From Bacillota bacterium (lineage in GTDB: Bacteria; Bacillota; Sulfobacillia; Sulfobacillales; Sulfobacillaceae), in NCBI GenBank assembly GCA_021784595.1, contig JAJYHT010000009.1, positions 1 through 64,000 on the forward strand: DNA of 64,000 bases, read 5' to 3'. The position numbers were made by a program, and so were the translations under genes. The notes under the pieces are model-generated. The model saw only the letters and a program-made list of their open reading frames with translations, made no database searches and was not told where the DNA came from. How positions within the stretch are numbered: position 1 is the first letter of the stretch; each line of letters starts with the position of its first letter. Shown here in pieces: positions 1 to 7,587 of this stretch.

Positions 1-102
1 GATCCCGCGGAGACGCGTGCTCATCTAGCTCGTGCGCTGATGAGCCTATTTAATAAAAAGGAGGACCGGCCGCGCAAGCGGCACGGCAATATCCCGTTAT
101 GA
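1..102 (+). CDS. Acyl-CoA carboxyltransferase beta subunit, C-terminal end (partial)
   Basis: Only the last 33 codons are present; the gene enters from the left edge in frame 1 and stops with TGA at 100-102. The tail ends in K-R-H-G-N-I-P-L, the C-terminus typical of MmdA/PccB-type carboxyltransferase subunits (propionyl-CoA carboxylase or methylmalonyl-CoA decarboxylase). These enzymes move carboxyl between carboxybiotin and acyl-CoA. The next gene starts inside this one (ATGA at 99-102), and a biotin carrier gene follows, which supports the call. The acyl-CoA substrate cannot be judged from this fragment. Confidence 0.85.
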   Translation, partial: DPAETRAHLARALMSLFNKKEDRPRKRHGNIPL

Positions 103-260
103 ATCCAGATAAACAAAATGAAGAAGTGTTGGATCCCGGTGTGGCTGTTGCCATTATGGCGGCGTTAGCAGCGGTTTTAGGAGACACTTTCAATGAGTCG
201 ACAGGACAAATAAGGATTCGGGAAAGTTGGCCTCGCACCACTTTGTGGCGTTGGCTGTAA
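99..260 (+). CDS. Small subunit of a biotin-dependent carboxylase/decarboxylase (OadG/MmdC-like)
   Basis: A 53-residue ORF whose ATG overlaps the stop of the carboxyltransferase gene. It has a short alanine/valine-rich hydrophobic segment (about residues 13-29) followed by a basic stretch I-R-I-R and a tryptophan-rich end. Small proteins of this build often sit between the carboxyltransferase and the biotin carrier genes of acyl-CoA carboxylase or sodium-pumping decarboxylase operons. The position is strong evidence; the sequence alone is too short to assign a function. It may help assemble the complex. Confidence 0.55.
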   Translation: MNPDKQNEEVLDPGVAVAIMAALAAVLGDTFNESTGQIRIRESWPRTTLWRWL

Positions 261-300
261 AAACTAGGCGAGGAAACTGGAGAAGAGGGGACGACAACCA

Positions 301-681
301 ATGGCAGTCCGGAAGTTTCGTATTACCGTGAATGGTGTGGTATATGACGTAGAGGCGGAGGAGATTGAGGGCGTCAAGCCACAACCCGTAGCGCCGGTGA
401 CGGCTTCTGAGAAAACCGTTGCACCATCTGCGCCTCCTACGGTCTCGCGCCATGTTACTGAAAGCGGCGTAGTGGTCGAGGCCCCGCTTCCAGGGGCCGT
501 GTTGGATGTGCGGGCTGCAGCGGGACAAATAGTGGAGGTAGGGCAAATTGTGGTGATTTTAGAGGCCATGAAAATGGAAAACGAAATTACTGCCCCCGTT
601 TCGGGACGCATCAGCGCAATTTATGTGCACAAAGGGGGAGCTGTCAATGCCCAGGATCCCCTCTTCGCCATCGAATCTTAA
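301..681 (+). CDS. Biotin carrier (biotin/lipoyl attachment) protein
   Basis: A 126-residue protein. Its C-terminal half (about 55-126) is a biotinyl domain with the biotinylation motif E-A-M-K-M-E-N; Lys91 is the expected biotin site. The N-terminal third resembles the start of gamma/carrier subunits of methylmalonyl-CoA and oxaloacetate decarboxylases, and a proline/alanine-rich linker (about 27-50) joins the two. It should carry carboxybiotin to the carboxyltransferase encoded upstream. The biotin carboxylase gene is not in the window. The next gene starts inside its last 35 bases. Confidence 0.92.
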   Translation: MAVRKFRITVNGVVYDVEAEEIEGVKPQPVAPVTASEKTVAPSAPPTVSRHVTESGVVVEAPLPGAVLDVRAAAGQIVEVGQIVVILEAMKMENEITAPVSGRISAIYVHKGGAVNAQDPLFAIES

Positions 682-1945
682 AACGGGCAATTTAGTAGTG
701 GTCGCCCCGCACCCAGATGACGAAGCGCTGGGTGCGGGGGGATTAATCAGCCAGTTTGTAGAAAACGGGCATCGGGTGGATGTCATTTTGCTAACCAATG
801 GCGATGGATTTGTGCAAGACGCAGAACGCTACTACCTGACCCTCGAGGTGACGCCAGAGGAATATCTTAACTTGGGATACCGACGTATGCGCGAAACCCT
901 GGATGCCATGGCGGTTCTGGGTGTGGGACCCGAACACGTCCACTTTTTAGGTTTTCCCGATGGGGGATTAGACCAACTGCTGTTCAATCATTGGGTCGGA
1001 GAGCCTTTTCGCAGTGTGACCACCGGAGCGACAAAATCTCCCTATATTGAAACTTTGGGCGAAAACACGCCATATTTGGGCCGTGAACTGTTGAGTTTAT
1101 TGCGGCGCCTGTTCTTAGATATTAAACCGCGGTGGGTTGTGGCGCCTAGCGGATATGACGAACATCCCGATCACTGGGCCACTGGTGCATTTGCTCGTTT
1201 GGCGGGGACCGGTTCCCAATTTGATATGCAGCATCTTAGTTATTTGGTGCATTGGCCAGCATGGCCCTTGCCACTGGCATTTCGTCCTCTGCTTCATCAA
1301 CGGGCGCCTGAGGCACTATACCACCTGAATCCCCGACGATGGCGAGAATTTGTTTTTGATTCTGATACCGTTATGCGCAAGCGAAGGGCGCTAATGGCTT
1401 ATCAAAGTCAGGTGGAATTAATCAAACCGTTCATGCTCGCTTTTGCGAGATTGTCGGAGATGCTGATGGAAGAATCGGTGTCTGACATGCCGTCCTCCGA
1501 CGGGGATGAGGTCAATGGACAGGCCACGGATTTGCAGTGGATTACGCTGGAGAACCCTTCACGGAACGCATGGACCAAGTGGTTTAACCAGGATGCGCCC
1601 ATTCATCGTGTGCGGTGGGGGATTTTAAATGGATATCAGAGAGTGCAAGTCGAATTGCGCAGGTCTATGACTGTGGAAGAGACATTTCACGTTTCACTGC
1701 ACATGCCCCATACTAGCACTATGAGGCATTGGCGGGTTGATGCCGCTGGCGTTGCATCTGGCTTGCGTAGCGAAGTGGTGAAGAGCGCGATGACAGGGCG
1801 GTTGATCACAGTGGCCTGGCCGCTAACCGAATATGACCACAATCAGGTGGCCATGTTGGGGGTTCAGATTTCTAATGATGAATCGTGGCAGGGGCGCATC
1901 CCGATGGAACGGTACCGCATTCCGATAGAAAACACGATTATTTAA
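647..1945 (+). CDS. PIG-L/LmbE-family deacetylase with extra C-terminal region
   Basis: The N-terminal half is a PIG-L (LmbE) domain: the zinc-binding A-P-H-P-D-D-E motif lies near residue 22 and a second H-P-D-H motif near residue 176. This family removes N-acetyl groups from N-acetylglucosamine-type sugars, including MshB and BshB in low-molecular-weight thiol synthesis. I chose ATG 647 because the G-rich Shine-Dalgarno AAAGGGGGAG lies 6 bases before it; an upstream ATG at 623 has no such site. At 432 residues it is far longer than the usual 220-250. Residues from about 285 on form a region I do not recognise. The substrate is unknown. Confidence 0.88.
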   Translation: MPRIPSSPSNLKTGNLVVVAPHPDDEALGAGGLISQFVENGHRVDVILLTNGDGFVQDAERYYLTLEVTPEEYLNLGYRRMRETLDAMAVLGVGPEHVHFLGFPDGGLDQLLFNHWVGEPFRSVTTGATKSPYIETLGENTPYLGRELLSLLRRLFLDIKPRWVVAPSGYDEHPDHWATGAFARLAGTGSQFDMQHLSYLVHWPAWPLPLAFRPLLHQRAPEALYHLNPRRWREFVFDSDTVMRKRRALMAYQSQVELIKPFMLAFARLSEMLMEESVSDMPSSDGDEVNGQATDLQWITLENPSRNAWTKWFNQDAPIHRVRWGILNGYQRVQVELRRSMTVEETFHVSLHMPHTSTMRHWRVDAAGVASGLRSEVVKSAMTGRLITVAWPLTEYDHNQVAMLGVQISNDESWQGRIPMERYRIPIENTII

Positions 1946-1973
1946 CAATTATAGATTTAAGGGGTGTTGTCTG

Positions 1974-2804
1974 ATGAAGGTGTGGATTTCAGTAGACATG
2001 GAAGGCATAAGCGGTATTGTGGAACGATCCCAATTGTTGCCGGGACAGGCCCAATATGAACGGGGCCGCCAGTATTTAATGGCTGAGTTGGATCCCATCA
2101 TCCAGACATTGCAGAGTCAACCAGATGTAGACGAGATCCTTATCAACGATTCCCATGACGGGATGGTTAACTTACTGTGGAACCAGCTGCCTGACGGAGT
2201 GCGACTGATCTCCGGCGGGACCAAGGCGCTCTCGATGAATCAAGGAATGGCAGGCGCAGATATAGGGTTTTTTGTAGGCTATCATGCGATGGCGGGGACT
2301 GCTGCGGCAGTAATGGACCATACCTATTCGGGAGAAATATTTCGCGTTGCCATCAATGGGCGTGACGTGGGTGAGACGGGCATTAACGCGGTAGTGGCCG
2401 GCCACTACGGGGTGCCAGTTTTGATGGTCACCGGTGATGACAAATTGTCGCGTGAAGCGGCGGCACTGTTGGACGGCGTGGTCACAGTGGTCGTAAAGGA
2501 AGGAGTAAGCCGCAATTCGGCAATTTTGTACGGTCCCAAAGAAACTGCCCGACGTCTGGTTCAAGGGGTGGAACAGGCATTAACGTTGTTCAGGGAAAAA
2601 TCGGCACAACCCTATCGGGTGGAGTTGCCCGTTCGGTGGGATATTGGATTGATGACCGCGGACATGGCGGACCGCGCGATGTACTGCCCCGGAATGGAAC
2701 GCATTGACGGACGGACGGTGTCTTATCTAGCTAGTACCGTACTTGAGGGATTTCGTGCCTTTTACACCGTGATGGCACTGGCCAGTGGCCGCCCTTTGTA
2801 TTAA
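1974..2804 (+). CDS. dppA: M55-family D-aminopeptidase (DppA-like)
   Basis: A 276-residue protein that starts with K-V-W-I-S-V-D-M-E-G, the N-terminal metal-binding signature of peptidase family M55 (Asp8 and Glu10 as zinc ligands). It continues with the N-D-S-H-D-G and G-Y-H-A-M motifs of DppA. DppA of Bacillus is a zinc, self-compartmentalising D-aminopeptidase releasing D-Ala from short peptides and is made early in sporulation. The start has AAGGGGTG a few bases upstream. It lies 28 bases after the deacetylase gene and is probably co-transcribed with it. The context suggests turnover of wall-derived amino sugars and D-peptides, which is inference. Confidence 0.92.
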   Translation: MKVWISVDMEGISGIVERSQLLPGQAQYERGRQYLMAELDPIIQTLQSQPDVDEILINDSHDGMVNLLWNQLPDGVRLISGGTKALSMNQGMAGADIGFFVGYHAMAGTAAAVMDHTYSGEIFRVAINGRDVGETGINAVVAGHYGVPVLMVTGDDKLSREAAALLDGVVTVVVKEGVSRNSAILYGPKETARRLVQGVEQALTLFREKSAQPYRVELPVRWDIGLMTADMADRAMYCPGMERIDGRTVSYLASTVLEGFRAFYTVMALASGRPLY

Positions 2805-2906
2805 AGGATAGTCCCGCATGCATCGGAACCGGAAGTGCCTGGTCTAACAACCCCGCATATACATGGTGCTCATCGAGCCAGGTGCCTCCATTATTTAGAA
2901 TTCCAA

Positions 2907-2967
2907 CGAACGGCAGGTACTGTGAGGTAGGAATGACATAAGTACAGCCGTTCGGTGAAACCTCACG
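2907..2967. repeat. Interleaved inverted repeats in intergenic DNA
   Basis: CGAACGGC (2907-2914) is complementary to GCCGTTCG (2947-2954). The pairing extends by three bases (TGT with ACA) across a bulge. A second pair, GTGAGGT (about 2922-2928) with ACCTCAC (about 2961-2967), is interleaved with the first, the arrangement of an H-type pseudoknot. The element lies in the gap 2805-3084, which has no convincing gene. It may be a structured RNA, the edge of a mobile element, or a terminator for the dppA-like operon. No T-run follows it. Confidence 0.4.
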
Positions 2968-3084
2968 CCTGTATATCCCTTGGGATTGATCGTGGCATGA
3001 TTGTGTCTATTGTCTGAACAGCTCGATGTTCGGTCCCAGTAGGGATTCGAGCGGACCAACGACCGACGACGCGGTGAAGACCTC

Positions 3085-3279
3085 TCAGAAAATCGCGTCT
3101 CTAAAGAGAATATTGCTGACGCGATAAGGCCGCCCGGAGTCGTAACGTACGCCATCACCGGCCTCATCGAGGGCTTTTAGAATGACACTTTTCATGTGCT
3201 CGAGTGCCCCTTGGCCAGTTATGCGAATGTATCCGGCTCTCCGGAAAAAGTCTACCTGAACCTGAGATATTGCACCCAT
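3085..3279 (-). CDS. Small hypothetical protein coupled to the kinase gene
   Basis: A 64-residue ORF (66 if the GTG at 3285, directly after the kinase stop, is used). No Shine-Dalgarno is visible at either start, so it would rely on coupling to the upstream kinase gene. The sequence is mixed alpha/beta in character, rich in charged residues, with no membrane segment and no family I recognise. Its position right behind the kinase, in the same direction, is the main support. Confidence 0.35.
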   Translation of the reverse strand: MGAISQVQVDFFRRAGYIRITGQGALEHMKSVILKALDEAGDGVRYDSGRPYRVSNILFRDAIF

Positions 3280-3285
3280 AGTCAC

Positions 3286-3798
3286 TCAGTCCTTCATTTG
3301 CTTGGAATTCGAAATCCAAGACACGATTTCGCAAATGTTCACGTGTTTCGTAGTATCCACCCGTAATGTAGCACCTATTGCAAGAGGTTCTCCCGCCTTG
3401 GCTATCCAATCGGTAAAATCGACGCCGCCGCTGATGTGTCCATCGTGTCGCCCACTACGTTGGCGCTCGGAAAAGCGTTGTGCCGCAATCTCGGGAGGGC
3501 AGTCACAATATACCTCGACAATGGGGGTTTGCAGACGCTTTAGGTCTTTCGGCGCGAATCGTCGATCAAAAACGCTGTCAAGAATCGCGTTGGGCATAGT
3601 CATCGCCAAACGATACATCAACTCAATGCTAACGCTTCCTAATTTTTTCGACCAATCACGATCCTTGACCCCCATTGAATCGAATAACACTTCCTTGAAC
3701 AGGTCTTTCTCTAATACTGGCCAACCCAATTTTTTCGAAATCGATACTGCCAAGGTGGTCTTTCCTGATCCTGGCAAGCCATTAACGATGACGTACAT
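3286..3798 (-). CDS. P-loop kinase, AAA_33 / chloramphenicol-phosphotransferase-like
   Basis: A 170-residue protein with a Walker A motif G-L-P-G-S-G-K-T-T at residues 7-15 immediately after the first beta strand. The sequence Y-C-D-C-P-P-E-I-A-A-Q-R-F in the second half fits the base/lid region of small nucleotide or antibiotic kinases. ATG 3798 is chosen because AAAGGAG lies about 8 bases upstream; it overlaps the stop of the preceding ORF (TAATG). The family phosphorylates small molecules or polynucleotide ends; the substrate here is unknown. It belongs to a small minus-strand group in an otherwise gene-poor stretch. Confidence 0.78.
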   Translation of the reverse strand: MYVIVNGLPGSGKTTLAVSISKKLGWPVLEKDLFKEVLFDSMGVKDRDWSKKLGSVSIELMYRLAMTMPNAILDSVFDRRFAPKDLKRLQTPIVEVYCDCPPEIAAQRFSERQRSGRHDGHISGGVDFTDWIAKAGEPLAIGATLRVDTTKHVNICEIVSWISNSKQMKD

Positions 3799-4082
3799 TA
3801 ATGCCACTCCTTTTGCACGTATTCCAAAATTTCATCAAGGCTTCCCCGCATCCGAACCGTGGGTACGTGTGAAGCAGCGGTGATCGCGCACCCTCGCCGC
3901 TCAAGCGAAAAGGTTTCCGGGCAGAGAAAAATAAACCGCAGGCAACGCGCCAGGTTAGGCCCCGTGACTAAGGCCGAGTCGGCGACATGGATGAGCTGGC
4001 CCAATTGCTCCGGGCCCAGCGCCTCAGCCAGACGGTCACGTCTATTGGTCAAACCAATTCTATTCGCCGTGGCGGGTGCCAA
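3798..4082 (-). CDS. Hypothetical protein upstream of the kinase
   Basis: An ORF of 94 codons from a TTG; an in-frame stop lies a few codons upstream, so it cannot be much longer. Its TAA overlaps the kinase ATG. The last 20 or so residues look like an ordinary helix, but the rest matches nothing I know. It could be a real small gene, or the tail of a decayed larger gene whose front part has been lost. The DNA further upstream (4100-5000) is not obviously coding. Confidence 0.3.
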   Translation of the reverse strand: MAPATANRIGLTNRRDRLAEALGPEQLGQLIHVADSALVTGPNLARCLRFIFLCPETFSLERRGCAITAASHVPTVRMRGSLDEILEYVQKEWH

Positions 4083-5027
4083 ACCCCTTGCAGAATATTA
4101 CGACTATTTAATGTTTCTTTTGCCAAATTTATGTTAGGTGCGGAATACGTGATGGATAATCGTGGTCCGATGGGCTGGACCCGCTGGGCTCTATCCAGTA
4201 GTTACTGGGTCGCGGAGCCCAACCTCTTAAGCGTTGTACACTACTACCAGTGCGTTTGATAGCTGAAGCCCTGAGGCAGTTCCCGTTTTTTTGAAATAGT
4301 CAGAATGTATCCTTATAAAGCGGGCTGCTTGACGTATCCTCTAATTGATCTTGCGTGAGGACACTGGCTCATTCGCCGATAGCCAATAAGCTCGTGCACC
4401 CGGCCGCAATGACGGTCTGCCCGCTGGCCTATCCGTCCGGTTGTCCGAAGATCGCGAATTGGGTCGATCGAGTGGCGGCGATATTTGGTTGGCGGAGTAC
4501 GTCGCAGGGCAGGGTGAAGAACGTGCAGCTGGTGTATTTTGTAGGACGCGAATCTCGATAGCTTGTGCGCAGGCATGAAAACAATCCCAACGGCGGCATA
4601 AATCACCCATACAGGGTGATGCGGTCGTAGCCGCGACTTGCGACAATGATAATTAAATAAAGAAGTGCACATGGACTTGCAGCCAATGCTAAAAGTCTGA
4701 TTTACCACAATGGAAAGGTGCCCCACATTATTCCCTATCGAGCTAGTCAATGGCGGCATTTTTTACCTATGTTGGCACCCGTATATCTCTTAACTGTTAA
4801 GTTGTTAATGATGCGTTACATACCACTTAGGACGGTAAACGTCCTCCGGTTCGCGCTTGGACGTCAGGTTTCATATCGCGCAGGCAGTCTTTAAATCGAC
4901 CCGTAGCCATTGTAGTTCACACTGATACATCTTTTGAAGGAGTGGTCTAAAAATCAGTCTGCAACGCGAAAATCGAGTACCCATATGGTAGCCATCAACA
5001 TCGTCAATTGTCAAAGGCGGGATTATC
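4083..5027. other. Long stretch without a recognisable gene
   Basis: About 945 bases with no ORF that looks like a real protein. The open frames here (for example 4313-4759 on the minus strand and 4355-4561 on the plus strand) lie over one another, lack ribosome sites and have compositions typical of chance frames. I see no tRNA, no clear terminator and no intact mobile element. The stretch may be decayed coding sequence. It also holds the promoter of the licD-like gene, which I cannot place. Confidence 0.5.
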
Positions 5028-5792
5028 GTGCAAGCCAATGAGTTGAGAGAATTGCAAATGAAGGAATTGGAGATGCTATTGGAGGTCGAACGTATCTGCC
5101 AAAAGCATGCCATTACATATTATTTGATTGGGGGATCCGCTTTAGGCGCGGTCAGGCATGGTGGATTTATCCCATGGGATGATGACGTCGACATCGCGCT
5201 GCCGCGATCTGATTATCTGCGGTTTTTGAAGGTCTGCGCACGGGAACTCCAGGGGCCTTACTACCTTCAAACCTACCAGACTCAGCCGCATTTCCCCTTT
5301 TCCTATGCGAAGATTAATCGTCATAACACCACCTTTATCGAGCCCTCTTTGGCGAAACTTAGGATACACCACGGAATTTTTATCGACGTGTTTCCGCTGG
5401 ATGGGGTTCCCCATTTCCCCCTGTTTCGAATGATTCAGGATATTTTCTTTAAAGTTGTTCGGCGTATTCCCATCGGCAAGTCTCAGAGATTAACCTTTTG
5501 GCGATGTTGGTCTATGGACTGGATTATTTCCAGAGTGTCTACCGACCTGGCAGAAAACTGGGCCAACCATATAGGAGGGGCTCGAGAAATTATGGACCGC
5601 AGGATATTCGGTGCGCCTCGACGAATTCAATTTGAAGGGTATGACTTGCCAGTGCCCAATCAATGCGAGCAGTATCTGGCCAATTTGTATGGGGACTTTA
5701 TGGAACTCCCGTCAGTCGATCAACGTCATGGCCATCAGCCGTTGGTAGTAGACGTAAATAAATCCTATCGAGAATATTTAGGCCGCCTCTGA
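5028..5792 (+). CDS. LicD-family phosphotransferase
   Basis: A 254-residue protein with the LicD/fukutin-type signature: G-G-S-A-L-G-A-V-R-H-G-G near residue 32, then W-D-D-D-V-D-I-A-L-P with the metal-binding aspartates, and D-V-F-P-L-D-G near residue 125. LicD proteins are nucleotidyltransferase-fold enzymes that transfer phosphocholine or similar phospho-alcohols from a CDP carrier to surface glycans. The start is GTG 5028, with AAAGGCGG about 8 bases upstream. It converges with the CDP-dideoxysugar genes, suggesting that both decorate a surface polysaccharide. The donor and acceptor are unknown. Confidence 0.85.
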   Translation: MQANELRELQMKELEMLLEVERICQKHAITYYLIGGSALGAVRHGGFIPWDDDVDIALPRSDYLRFLKVCARELQGPYYLQTYQTQPHFPFSYAKINRHNTTFIEPSLAKLRIHHGIFIDVFPLDGVPHFPLFRMIQDIFFKVVRRIPIGKSQRLTFWRCWSMDWIISRVSTDLAENWANHIGGAREIMDRRIFGAPRRIQFEGYDLPVPNQCEQYLANLYGDFMELPSVDQRHGHQPLVVDVNKSYREYLGRL

Positions 5793-5852
5793 ATATGCCG
5801 TGTCGCCAAAACAATTGGCAGATGGGTTCAGCGGGACCCCGATGTCAAGCAT

Positions 5853-6806
5853 TTATGGGGCCTCCGCCTTCTTATAGAAATCACAGGCAGCTTGAATGAC
5901 CCACTCTAAATCGATCTGAGGATACCATCCCACAACCCGGCTGATCTTTTGGTTGTTGCCGATCCAAAAGCGCCCTTCAGAAGGTCGATTTGGTATTGTG
6001 CCCCATGCTAGCAAGGACTCCGCAACATGCAAGTGACGGCAGATGGACTGAACCAGGTGTCTGACCGTTTGTGGACGTCCTGAGGCAACGTTGAAGACTT
6101 CGAAATCATGGGGGATATCCCAGCGCAGAACGTCCACAAACGCGTGTGCTATATCTTGTACCGCCACAAAATCGCGAACTTGATGGCCATCCGTGAGGGT
6201 GAGCGGCTGTCCCTTCACAAGAGTGCGGATAGCGTAAGGCAACAGTCGATGGGGATTGTCCCCTATTCCGACGGCGCCGAATATACGCAGATAATCGAGA
6301 CAGATGCCGTGTTCCTGACACACTGTCTTGACCGTATGGAAGCCCGCGACTTTGGCCGCCGCGTACGGTGTGCAAGGTCTCAAGGGATCCGCTTCGTCGA
6401 AGGAGCGCTCCGACTCGCTAAATCCGTACTCAAATCCTGACCCTGCAACGATTAGTCGAGGAATTCCCAACGCTCTGGCGAGCGTCACGGTTTCGTACTG
6501 GACCTTGACATTGGCAGTCCACAGGTCTGTCGTATTGTGACGTGTGGGATCAATACCATCTCCTATACAGTTGACCAGTGCATGAAAACGCTCGCTGTCA
6601 GCTAACAACTGCCGAATGCGCGGACCAAAAACATCTTGCAACGCGACAGTCGAAAGCCCTTCATACCGCTCAGCCAACCATCCTATACGCCAGTGCCCAT
6701 CCGGTTTATCGCGAACGACACTCGTTACCGTGAAGCCGTGATCCAAGAGACACCTCGTGACCCAACTGCCGATGAACCCGCTCCCCCCGAACATGAGAAT
6801 ATTCAT
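5853..6806 (-). CDS. NAD(P)-dependent sugar-nucleotide epimerase/reductase (SDR)
   Basis: A 317-residue extended SDR protein. It has the Rossmann motif G-G-S-G-F-I-G-S at residues 7-14 and the catalytic P-Y-A-A-A-K (YxxxK) motif in the middle. ATG 6806 starts right at the Rossmann fold and lies 4 bases after the rfbF stop, so the genes are coupled; the upstream in-frame start at 6845 would add a tail not normal for the family. After RfbF, RfbG and RfbH, the missing step is reduction of the CDP-4-keto-3,6-dideoxy sugar. This protein is the obvious candidate (paratose, abequose or tyvelose-type synthase), but its stereochemistry cannot be read from sequence. Confidence 0.85.
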   Translation of the reverse strand: MNILMFGGSGFIGSWVTRCLLDHGFTVTSVVRDKPDGHWRIGWLAERYEGLSTVALQDVFGPRIRQLLADSERFHALVNCIGDGIDPTRHNTTDLWTANVKVQYETVTLARALGIPRLIVAGSGFEYGFSESERSFDEADPLRPCTPYAAAKVAGFHTVKTVCQEHGICLDYLRIFGAVGIGDNPHRLLPYAIRTLVKGQPLTLTDGHQVRDFVAVQDIAHAFVDVLRWDIPHDFEVFNVASGRPQTVRHLVQSICRHLHVAESLLAWGTIPNRPSEGRFWIGNNQKISRVVGWYPQIDLEWVIQAACDFYKKAEAP

Positions 6807-6810
6807 GCCA

Positions 6811-7587
6811 TCAGTTCCAGATTTTCCAAGGTGCTTGCCCGGCATTCCATAGTTGATTGAGTAGCGTCTTATCTCGCAGCGTGTCCATAGGATGCCAAAA
6901 TCCGTCGTGGCGATAGGCGAAAAGCGCCCTTCGTTGTGCTAGGCGACGCAACGGGTCTCCTTCAAACGGCTCCATATCTTGCCGAATGTACTCAAAGACC
7001 GATGGTTCGAGGACAAAAAATCCACCGTTAATCCATCCGCCATCCCCTTGGGGTTTTTCATGAAAACGATGCACGAGGCCTGATGGATCCGGTTCGACCG
7101 CTCCAAAACGTCCTAGCGGCTGGACCACGGTCATGGTAGCCACCGCATTAGCGTGCTGTCTGTGCTCCCGCAATAGGTCTTGCAATCGCACATTAGATAG
7201 ACCGTCCCCGTAAGTCATGAAGAAGGGTTCATCCTCAAGGTATTTTTGGATTCTCGACAGTCTGCCTCCGGTTTGCGTCTCGGCTCCGGTATCTACCAAT
7301 GTAACTTTCCAGGGCTCGGCCGCGCAATGGTGCAATTCTACTTCGTTGGTTTGGAGATTAACCGTAACATCGGAACTATGGAGGAAATAATTCATAAAGT
7401 ACTCTTTAATTTGGTATCCTTTGTACCCTAAACAGAGGATAAACTCATGAAAGCCCTGAGCGGAGTAAAGTTTCATGATGTGCCAAAGAATTGGTTTTCC
7501 GCCAATGTCCACCATAGGTTTGGGTCGAATTACGGTCTCTTCTGACAATCGGGTGCCCAGACCCCCAGCCAGAATAACGACTTTCAT
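6811..7587 (-). CDS. rfbF: Glucose-1-phosphate cytidylyltransferase
   Basis: A 258-residue protein, normal for RfbF. It opens with the nucleotidyltransferase signature G-G-L-G-T-R-L, followed by the R-P-K-P-M-V-D-I-G-G-K-P motif. It makes CDP-glucose from CTP and glucose-1-phosphate, the entry step to CDP-3,6-dideoxyhexoses. ATG 7587 is preferred because it sits at a TAATG overlap with the rfbH stop and begins directly at the conserved start of the fold. It lies between rfbH and the reductase gene in one minus-strand operon. Confidence 0.95.
   Translation of the reverse strand: MKVVILAGGLGTRLSEETVIRPKPMVDIGGKPILWHIMKLYSAQGFHEFILCLGYKGYQIKEYFMNYFLHSSDVTVNLQTNEVELHHCAAEPWKVTLVDTGAETQTGGRLSRIQKYLEDEPFFMTYGDGLSNVRLQDLLREHRQHANAVATMTVVQPLGRFGAVEPDPSGLVHRFHEKPQGDGGWINGGFFVLEPSVFEYIRQDMEPFEGDPLRRLAQRRALFAYRHDGFWHPMDTLRDKTLLNQLWNAGQAPWKIWN

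Noticed and set aside
623-646. Upstream ATG start for the PIG-L gene
   Set aside because: The ATG at 623 has no ribosome site, whereas ATG 647 has a G-rich one at the right distance and adds nothing foreign to the domain.
4313-4759. Minus-strand frame of 148 codons in the gene-poor stretch
   Set aside because: Composition is rich in His, Arg, Cys and Pro, with no start signal and overlapping frames on both strands; not a credible protein.
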